64,000 nt of DNA from assembly GCF_002006355.2 (NCBI RefSeq), contig NZ_CP096980.1, positions 1,240,001 to 1,304,000 on the forward strand, read 5' to 3'. How positions within the stretch are numbered: position 1 is the stretch's first letter; every line of letters starts with the position of its first letter. Below are positions 57,711-64,000 of this stretch, piece after piece. The notes below the pieces were generated by a model. That model was not told the origin of the DNA and did no database searches. It saw only the letters and a list, made by a program, of their open reading frames with translations. The DNA comes from Clostridium felsineum DSM 794. Its GTDB lineage: Bacteria > Bacillota > Clostridia > Clostridiales > Clostridiaceae. The position numbers were made by a program, and so were the translations under genes.

Positions 57711-59942
57711 ATGAGAAAAAGAGCTTATAAAATACTAGGATTAATAACAATAATGTCATTAGTTCTTCCAGTTAAGTTTAGCTATGCTAAGATGAAAGCT
57801 TCTAATGTAGTAACCTTAACAGATGAGGCTTCAATTCCTACAGTTATTTCAGAAATGACACTTGATGAAAAATGTCAAATGGTTTGTGGAATAGGGTTAA
57901 TGACACCATACGGAGGAGCAGGTTCTACTTTCGGTATTGATAGGCTTGGCATACCGGCAGTAGAGCTTACAGATGGTCCCCAAGGAATAAGAATGGGCGG
58001 ACTTACAATTACTCCTAATTATGCCCCTAAAAAGTATGCCACTTGTTTTCCAAATCCACTTTTAAATGGTTCTACTTGGTCTACAGAATTGATGGGGCAA
58101 GTTGGAGATGTAATGGCTAAAGAAGGAAGAGATTATGGTGCAGATGTAATTTTATCACCAGCTATGAACATAGTAAGGGATCCACTGGGCGGAAGAACCT
58201 TTGAATATTATTCAGAAGATCCCTATTTAATAGGCAAGCTTAGCACAGAAGAAGTAAAAGGAATTCAAGGTGAGGGAGTTGGAGCATGTATAAAGCATTT
58301 TGCTGGTAATAATCAAGAGAATAATAGAATTGATGGTGATGAAATAATATCTGAAAGGGCTTTAAGAGAAATTTATCTTCCTCAGTATGAAACTACGGTG
58401 AAAAATGCAACTCCATGGACGGCAATGGCTGCATATAACAAAGTCAACGGCACAAGAATGACAGAAAATAGTTATCTTTTAAATAATGTATTAAGAGATC
58501 AGTTTGGATTTAATGGAATGATTATGTCTGATTGGGGTGCGTACAATAGAGCAGAGGCTTTCAAAAATGGACTTGATCTTAATGAGCCCGGTGGATTTTA
58601 TAACATGGCAGGAATAGTAATGCCAGCTTGGTTACTACAGATTAAGCCGGCTGTTACATCCTGGGGAGCAATTAAAGAAAGTGATCTTGATAGGGCAATT
58701 AAAAATATTTTAAAACTGGTTATAAAGACACCAACCTTTAAAGGTGAGTATGGTGATAAAAAGCAATTTTTAAAGAAGACTAAACTTACACAAAATCTTC
58801 AAGTAGAGGGGGATGTGGTGGCAAGAAATTTAGCAGAGGAAGGAATAGTTCTTCTTAAAAATGATAATAATACGCTTCCACTAAAATCAGGGAATAAAGT
58901 ACTTGTAGCAGGAAAAAATGCGTTTTCAGACAGTGGTATTATATATGAAGGAAACGGTAGTGCAACTGTAAATGCTGATTCTAATGATGTTACCTCACTT
59001 GTGGATGGAATTAAAAATGCAGGCTTTAATGTAACTACTAAAGTTAATGGTAATAACATTGAAGAGGGAGTATCAAATGAAGTTGCAATTGCATCAGCTA
59101 CAAATTTGGATGCTGTTATTATTTCAATAGGACTTCCAGGTCATGAAGGTTCAGATTACAGTTCAATGAATTTAAGTGATGAGCAAGAGAAGCTTATAAA
59201 AACTTTAGGACAGGCATATCATGCAGTAAATAAGAAAGTTATTGTAGTGTTAAATACGGGAGCACCAGTTGAGACTGCAAGCTGGTCACAATATGCTGAT
59301 TCTATTCTTTGGGTAGGACTTCCAGGCAATAAGGGAGCAGAGGCAATAGGAAATATAATTAACGGAAGTGTGAATCCATCAGGAAAGCTTACAGTTACTT
59401 GGCCAGTTAAGTATTCAGATGTGCCAGATTCAAGCTATTTTCCTAAGGATACAAAAACACCAGTCAATTATAAAGAAGGAATTTATGTTGGATACCGTTA
59501 TTATGATTCTAAAAATGTAATACCACAATATAGATTTGGATATGGACTTTCATACACAAACTTTAAGTATAGCAATATAAAATTAAGTTCAGATAAATTT
59601 GATTTGAAGGATGACAATTCAGTAATTAATGTGACAGCAGATATTACTAATACAGGAAGTGTGAAAGGTAAAGAGGTAGCTCAACTTTACATTAAAGCTT
59701 CTTCAAATGTAGTAGATAGACCGGATAAAGAATTAAAAGGCTTTGCAAAAACAAAATTATTAAATCCAGGGGAAACAGAAACTCTACAATTTAGCATAGA
59801 TAAAAGAGCACTTTCGTATTTCAATGAAACTACAAGTTCATGGACAGCAGAGCTAGGACATTTTACTGTAGTTGTAGGAGGTACTTCTGATGATAATGTA
59901 CTTCAAACCAGTGGTTTACAGGATACCTTTAATGCAAATTAA
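57711..59942 (+). CDS. Secreted glycoside hydrolase family 3 beta-glucosidase
   Basis: From the ATG at 57711 (AAAGGGTGAT site) the product has 743 residues; an upstream ATG at 57672 gives a poor leader. Signal peptide about 1-26 (FSYAKM). GH3 N-domain: VELTDGPQGIRMGG, KHFAGNNQENNR and the nucleophile Asp in MSDWGAY. GH3 C-domain and a final fibronectin III-like domain (about 650-740) follow. It hydrolyses beta-glucosides or xylosides outside the cell. The protein is active as a typical beta-glucosidase in length. Confidence 0.92.
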   Translation: MRKRAYKILGLITIMSLVLPVKFSYAKMKASNVVTLTDEASIPTVISEMTLDEKCQMVCGIGLMTPYGGAGSTFGIDRLGIPAVELTDGPQGIRMGGLTITPNYAPKKYATCFPNPLLNGSTWSTELMGQVGDVMAKEGRDYGADVILSPAMNIVRDPLGGRTFEYYSEDPYLIGKLSTEEVKGIQGEGVGACIKHFAGNNQENNRIDGDEIISERALREIYLPQYETTVKNATPWTAMAAYNKVNGTRMTENSYLLNNVLRDQFGFNGMIMSDWGAYNRAEAFKNGLDLNEPGGFYNMAGIVMPAWLLQIKPAVTSWGAIKESDLDRAIKNILKLVIKTPTFKGEYGDKKQFLKKTKLTQNLQVEGDVVARNLAEEGIVLLKNDNNTLPLKSGNKVLVAGKNAFSDSGIIYEGNGSATVNADSNDVTSLVDGIKNAGFNVTTKVNGNNIEEGVSNEVAIASATNLDAVIISIGLPGHEGSDYSSMNLSDEQEKLIKTLGQAYHAVNKKVIVVLNTGAPVETASWSQYADSILWVGLPGNKGAEAIGNIINGSVNPSGKLTVTWPVKYSDVPDSSYFPKDTKTPVNYKEGIYVGYRYYDSKNVIPQYRFGYGLSYTNFKYSNIKLSSDKFDLKDDNSVINVTADITNTGSVKGKEVAQLYIKASSNVVDRPDKELKGFAKTKLLNPGETETLQFSIDKRALSYFNETTSSWTAELGHFTVVVGGTSDDNVLQTSGLQDTFNAN

Positions 59943-59957
59943 ATTTATTTTGTTGAT

Positions 59958-59999
59958 GTAACAATTGTTACCGAATGAAACACTATACCGTAATATAAT
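59958..59999 (+). promoter_or_regulatory. hcp: Promoter and palindromic activator site of hcp
   Basis: The perfect 14-bp palindrome GTAACAATTGTTAC (59958-59971) is centred at 59964.5. TATAAT (59994-59999) implies +1 at 60006, so the centre is at -41.5, the class II activator position for CRP/FNR-type regulators. No good -35 box is present, as expected for an activated promoter. In anaerobes, the CRP/FNR-family HcpR regulator controls hcp. Confidence 0.7.
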
Positions 60000-60040
60000 T
60001 TAACCATAACAAGGAAAAATAATTTTACGGAGGTAGAGTA

Positions 60041-61633
60041 ATGAGTATGTTTTGTTATCAATGTCAAGAAGCAGCAGGCTGCAAGGGATGTACAGTAAGA
60101 GGTGTCTGCGGAAAAACAGAAGACTTAGCTAAAAAGCAAGATTTATTAATATATACATTAAAAGTAGTTTCATTATATAACGTAGAGGCAAGAAAATTAG
60201 GATCAGTAAACAAAGAGGTAGATAATTTTGTAATTGATAGCCTTTTTGCAACAATAACAAATGCAAACTTTGATGAAGATATATTTACTGAGAGAATTGA
60301 AAAAGGAATAGAGTACAAAGAAGAATTAAAGAAACAGTTAAAAGAAAAAGGCTTTGATAAGGAGCTTAACGAAAAGAATGATGCAGTTGGAGTACTTTCA
60401 ACTGAAAATGAAGATATAAGATCTTTAAGAGAGTTATTGACTTATGGAATTAAAGGTATCGCAGCATATTTAAAGCATGCGCGTAATTTAAGCTATGAAG
60501 ACAGCAATATACAAGGATTTGTAGCAAAGGCTTTAGCTGCAACTTTAGATGATACCTTAGGCGCAGATGAGTTAGTTAAATTAGCTTTAGAGTGTGGTAA
60601 ATTTGGAGTAGATGCAATGGCACTTTTAGATAAAGCCAATACAGAAACTTACGGAAATCCTGAAATAACAAAAGTTAATATAGGAACTAGAAACAATCCT
60701 GCAATATTAATAAGTGGACATGATTTAAAGGATATAGAAGAGCTTTTAAAACAAACAGAGGGAACTGGAGTAGATGTTTATACTCACAGCGAAATGCTTC
60801 CAGCAAATTACTATCCAGCATTTAAAAAGTATTCTCACTTTGTAGGGAACTATGGAAATGCATGGTGGAAACAAACAGAAGAGTTTGAAAGCTTTAATGG
60901 ACCAATATTAATGACTACAAACTGTATAGTTCCTCCAAAAGCATCATACATTGATAGAATGTACACAACAGGTGTAACAGGTTATCCAGGAGTTAAACAC
61001 ATTGAAAATGGAGAGCCAAAAGATTTCTCTCAAATAATAGAACATGCTAAAAAATGTGCAGCACCAACAGAAATAGAAAAAGGAGAAATAATTGGAGGCT
61101 TTGCACATAATCAAGTTATAGCATTAGCTGACAAGGTTGTAGATGCAGTAGAATCAGGAGCAATCAAGAGATTTTATGTAATGGCAGGCTGTGACGGTAG
61201 AGCAAAAACAAGAAATTACTACACTGATTTTGCAAAAGCACTTCCAAAGGATGCGGTTATACTTACAGCAGGTTGTGCTAAGTATAAATATAATAAGCTT
61301 GACCTTGGAGACATAGGTGGTATTCCAAGAGTACTTGATGCTGGACAATGTAATGATTCATATTCATTAGTAGTAATAGCACTTAAGCTTAAAGAAGTAT
61401 TTGGACTTGAAGATGTAAATGAACTTCCTATATCATACAATATAGCTTGGTATGAGCAAAAAGCTGTAATAGTACTTCTTGCACTATTATATGTTGGAGT
61501 TAAAAACATTCATCTCGGACCAACACTTCCAGCATTCTTATCAGCAAATGTAGCAAAGGTTTTAGTTGATAACTTTGGAATAGGTGGAATAACTAACGTA
61601 GAAGATGATATAAAAATGTTTGAAAACATGTAA
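60041..61633 (+). CDS. hcp: Hydroxylamine reductase (hybrid-cluster protein, class I)
   Basis: The product has 530 residues. The N-terminal Cys set C-x2-C-x8-C-x5-C (Cys5, Cys8, Cys17, Cys23) is that of class I Hcp of strict anaerobes, followed by the hybrid-cluster ligands in the C-terminal half (MAGCDGR, TAGCAKYKYN, DAGQCND). It reduces hydroxylamine to ammonia and NO to N2O in the cytosol, protecting from nitrosative stress. A perfect palindrome at -41.5 indicates control by a CRP/FNR-type regulator. It has a strong terminator. Confidence 0.96.
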   Translation: MSMFCYQCQEAAGCKGCTVRGVCGKTEDLAKKQDLLIYTLKVVSLYNVEARKLGSVNKEVDNFVIDSLFATITNANFDEDIFTERIEKGIEYKEELKKQLKEKGFDKELNEKNDAVGVLSTENEDIRSLRELLTYGIKGIAAYLKHARNLSYEDSNIQGFVAKALAATLDDTLGADELVKLALECGKFGVDAMALLDKANTETYGNPEITKVNIGTRNNPAILISGHDLKDIEELLKQTEGTGVDVYTHSEMLPANYYPAFKKYSHFVGNYGNAWWKQTEEFESFNGPILMTTNCIVPPKASYIDRMYTTGVTGYPGVKHIENGEPKDFSQIIEHAKKCAAPTEIEKGEIIGGFAHNQVIALADKVVDAVESGAIKRFYVMAGCDGRAKTRNYYTDFAKALPKDAVILTAGCAKYKYNKLDLGDIGGIPRVLDAGQCNDSYSLVVIALKLKEVFGLEDVNELPISYNIAWYEQKAVIVLLALLYVGVKNIHLGPTLPAFLSANVAKVLVDNFGIGGITNVEDDIKMFENM

Positions 61634-61641
61634 TAAAACAG

Positions 61642-61689
61642 GTAAAAAAAAAGCTGCAAACTAAGAAATTAGGATGCAGCTTTTTTTTT
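61642..61689 (+). terminator. Terminator after hcp
   Basis: AAAAAAGCTGCA pairs with TGCAGCTTTTTT; nine T follow. Confidence 0.85.
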
Positions 61690-61892
61690 GCATTTTAATT
61701 GGCTAAATACGCCTAATAATTGAGTTTAATTTATTTTTCAATTCTACTAAAAAACGAAATGCAAATTTGAGAAAAAAAGGGTGTAGAGGGTGGAAAATTT
61801 GAAAAAATAATGTTATTATGATATATGGTTTACTTAGGAAACCTATAGTTTAGAATTTACATAAATATGGTGATGAGATCAAAGGAGCATAT

Positions 61893-62705
61893 ATGGAAAT
61901 TGTAGTAGGTGCTGTAAGCGATAAAGGAAATGTAAAGCCAACTAATCAAGATAATTTCTTAGTTAAGATTTATGAGAATAATAATCAGGATATTGGTTTA
62001 TTTGTTATGTGTGATGGAATGGGAGGGCTTTCTTTTGGAGAAGTAGCTAGTTCTATTTCAGTTAAATCTTTCAAAGAATGGTTTGATAAAAATTATGAAA
62101 GAGTAATAAATGAAAAAGATGAAAATCAAATAATAAATTTTATGGTAAAAGTTATAGAGGTTGTTAATAAAAAAATCAGGGAATATGGTGAAAAAGAATT
62201 AGCCAAAGTTGGTACAACCATATCGGCATTATTACTTTGTAAGGATAAATATTATATTGTTCATGTTGGAGACAGTAGAATATACAAAATAAATAAAGAA
62301 ATAAAGCAGCTAACGGAGGATCATACCTTAGTAGCTATGAACGTAAAAAATAATATTATGACAGAAGATGAAGCTAAAAGCAGTGCCAGGAAAAATATAC
62401 TTACACAATGTGTTGGGGTTAAAGAAAATATCGAAGTTTTTAAGCAGTATGGAAGGATAAATAAAAATGATGTTTTCATTCTTTGCTGTGATGGTCTTTA
62501 TAATAAGTTTGAAGAAAAAGAGTTGTATGATGAAATAAAAAAAATTAAAAATGCTATAGATAATGACGTACTTCAAAATACTGCACAGGAGTTTGTAAAT
62601 AGGGTTAAAGAAAGAGGAGAAAAGGACAACATATCAGTAATAATAGTTGGATTTGTATCTGATGAAGGTTTTATAGAAAAATTAAAAAAACATGTTGGAT
62701 TTTAG
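61893..62705 (+). CDS. PP2C-type Ser/Thr protein phosphatase
   Basis: The product has 270 residues, the size of Stp/PrpC phosphatases. Metal motifs are in NQDN, MCDGMGG, KVGTTISA, VGDSRIYK and EKDNISVI (Asp). It removes phosphate from Ser/Thr residues in the cytosol. The next gene encodes an FHA-domain protein, which binds phosphothreonine, so together they form a Ser/Thr phospho-signalling unit; the cognate kinase is not in this window. GGAG ribosome site. Confidence 0.93.
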   Translation: MEIVVGAVSDKGNVKPTNQDNFLVKIYENNNQDIGLFVMCDGMGGLSFGEVASSISVKSFKEWFDKNYERVINEKDENQIINFMVKVIEVVNKKIREYGEKELAKVGTTISALLLCKDKYYIVHVGDSRIYKINKEIKQLTEDHTLVAMNVKNNIMTEDEAKSSARKNILTQCVGVKENIEVFKQYGRINKNDVFILCCDGLYNKFEEKELYDEIKKIKNAIDNDVLQNTAQEFVNRVKERGEKDNISVIIVGFVSDEGFIEKLKKHVGF

Positions 62706-62732
62706 AACACAAAGAAAAGAGGAGTATGAGTA

Positions 62733-64000
62733 ATGGATAAAAATAATTTAAAGTTGGAGTTTGAAAATAATCCTTCAAAAAATTATATAGTAACTTATTT
62801 GAATGATATAGATTGTATTATTGATTATGAAGTTGAAATGATAAATAATAATCCAACTTCAGGTGCTTTGAATATTGAAATAAGACAATTTAACGATAGA
62901 ATAAAAATTTTGTATGATGCTACAGGAAGAATACCTGTAAAAGAATATTTAAAGGGCAGAACTATAAGAAAAAGCGAGTTTATAACTATATTAAAAAATA
63001 TGGCTGTATGTCTTTTAGAATGTAAAAACTACTTTTTAGATGAGAAAAAATTCTTTATGGATTTAGGAACAATATTTATAAATGAAAAAGATTTAAGCAT
63101 TAATTTATTGTATCTACCTTTTAATATAAGTAATGAAGAAGATATAAATAGTACATATAGAAATCTTATAAAAAGTTTAATTATAGATTTTGTTACGGTT
63201 GAAGAAAAAAATTCAGAAAATATAATTCAAGAAACTTTAAAATATCTTAGAAAAGAAGATTTCACATTAGTAGGTTTTAAAAATTATCTTGAAGAAGCTG
63301 AAAGAAGTTCTGTAAATGACTCTAGTGGGGAAGTAAATAAAGTTGAAGATAAGATAGAACTCCCAGAGGTTACAGTAGAAAAAGAAGAAATTTCAGATAT
63401 TAATATGAACAGAGTTAGTATAGTAGAGAATATAAATGCTGACCATGAAAAAGAAGTTAATAATGAAGTTGAAGTTAGTAAGGTAAATGACACACCAAAG
63501 GTTGAAGAAATAAAGCCGGAAAGAAAAAGTAAAGCCCGAAGTAGCAAAATCCTTAAAATAATATTTACAGCTATATTTCAATTAGTATCAATAGGGATAA
63601 TTGCAGTTGAAGCTATATTTATACCTAATATTTTGATTAAGATTTTATCCATAGTACTAGTTGTCATTTTAGATGGAGCTCTTACAACTTTTATTTGGTT
63701 AAGGGGAAGAAATAAAGTAGAAACAGTAGCCGATAAAAGAAAAGCCAATACCAGTTATATTGTTAAGGGAAAAGAGGACCAAAAAAGCAAACCTTCAAAA
63801 CGAGAAATAGTAACAGAGATGTCCTATGAAACGGAGCTTTTAGATGTAAAAACAGCTTTCTTAATGAGCAAAAAAGCTGGTACGGTGGAGAGGATATTTA
63901 TAAATAAGGATTGCTTTAAAATAGGAAGAGTATCTGGACAAGTAGATTATATTTCAGATAATAAAGCGGTTGGTAAAATTCATGCGGAAATAAGAAAACA
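62733..64000 (+). CDS. FHA-domain protein with DUF6382-like N-terminus, partial at window end
   Basis: The frame is open from the ATG at 62733 to the window end (at least 422 residues). Residues about 1-190 resemble the DUF6382 domain (TGRIPVKEYLKGRTI, LLECKNYFLDEKK). A Glu/Lys-rich linker (about 195-270) follows, then one or two membrane helices (about 272-325, ...LKIIFTAIFQLVSIGII...), and the start of a C-terminal FHA domain (FKIGRVSGQVDYISDNKAVGKIHAEI). In other clostridia such proteins lie in a PP2C/FHA/pilus-like locus. Its end is outside the window. Confidence 0.8.
   Translation, partial: MDKNNLKLEFENNPSKNYIVTYLNDIDCIIDYEVEMINNNPTSGALNIEIRQFNDRIKILYDATGRIPVKEYLKGRTIRKSEFITILKNMAVCLLECKNYFLDEKKFFMDLGTIFINEKDLSINLLYLPFNISNEEDINSTYRNLIKSLIIDFVTVEEKNSENIIQETLKYLRKEDFTLVGFKNYLEEAERSSVNDSSGEVNKVEDKIELPEVTVEKEEISDINMNRVSIVENINADHEKEVNNEVEVSKVNDTPKVEEIKPERKSKARSSKILKIIFTAIFQLVSIGIIAVEAIFIPNILIKILSIVLVVILDGALTTFIWLRGRNKVETVADKRKANTSYIVKGKEDQKSKPSKREIVTEMSYETELLDVKTAFLMSKKAGTVERIFINKDCFKIGRVSGQVDYISDNKAVGKIHAEIRK

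Noticed and set aside
1..64000. Search by eye for CRISPR arrays, tRNA, rRNA, insertion sequences and prophage genes
   Set aside because: No regularly spaced direct repeats, cloverleaf-like tRNA sequence, transposase or phage structural gene was seen; small or degraded elements could be missed without a search.
62733..64000. Suspected frameshift near an A-run at about 62938
   Set aside because: Careful codon-by-codon reading shows one open frame from 62733 to the window end with a coherent domain order.

Overview
The window is strongly AT-rich, protein-dense DNA from an anaerobic, endospore-forming, solventogenic-type Clostridium. Evidence for this is a class I hybrid-cluster protein, rubredoxin, several spore-coat-like proteins, a Spo0E-like protein, an S-box (SAM-I) and a guanine riboswitch, AGGAGG ribosome binding sites and frequent TTG/GTG starts. 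From memory, the order radical-SAM heme genes / pxpABC / metY / rubredoxin / glutaredoxin resembles the chromosome of Clostridium acetobutylicum or a close relative; that is recall, not a search. No prophage, insertion sequence, CRISPR array, tRNA or rRNA was seen, so this looks like ordinary chromosome with lineage-specific genes.

Layout. 1-9.9 kb: the tail of a dicarboxylate/amino-acid symporter, a polytopic membrane protein, a divergent TetR/macrolide-type glycosyltransferase pair, a cupin with CPYY motifs, a lipoteichoic-acid-synthase-like enzyme, a DUF1259 protein, and a secreted beta-helix protein. 10-13.2 kb: the siroheme-dependent (alternative) heme pathway, two radical SAM enzymes followed by two AhbA/AhbB siroheme decarboxylase subunits, with a structured palindromic element of about 106 nt in the middle. 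13.2-15.7 kb: a decayed ferredoxin-like gene, another radical SAM enzyme and small unknown proteins. 16-21.9 kb: 5-oxoprolinase pxpABC, an M24 peptidase, MTH1187-type and AIM24 proteins, Spo0E-like and prepilin peptidase. 21.9-24.5 kb: SAM riboswitch-metY and an EamA exporter. 24.7-26.5 kb: spore-coat-like genes, rubredoxin (missed by a length cut-off) and glutaredoxin. 26.8-32.2 kb: DUF624, DNRLRE, a phosphoesterase, a chemoreceptor, TetR and a 57-aa membrane protein. 32.4-36.5 kb: guanine riboswitch-NCS2 purine permease, APC permease and cyclophilin.

36.6-46.4 kb is the most distinctive block: two complete flavinylation loci. One is TetR-FMN_bind-ApbE, with tandem operators. The other is ApbE plus a NapH-like Fe-S membrane protein carrying two nearly identical FMN-binding domains. 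Two chemoreceptors (one inside the block, one near it), a TauE-type permease and an OmpR-type two-component system lie around them. Together they suggest a membrane route moving electrons from the cytosol to covalently bound flavins outside the membrane, in a genus generally thought to lack quinones.

46.5-64 kb: a secreted DUF1002 protein, a heterodimeric ABC exporter with one degenerate ATP site, a secreted sphingomyelinase-like phosphodiesterase fused to a jacalin-like lectin domain, MFS and ECF transporters, an ECF-sigma operon convergent with an M50-like protease, a secreted GH3 beta-glucosidase, hcp with a palindrome centred at -41.5, a PP2C phosphatase, and an FHA protein that runs off the end.
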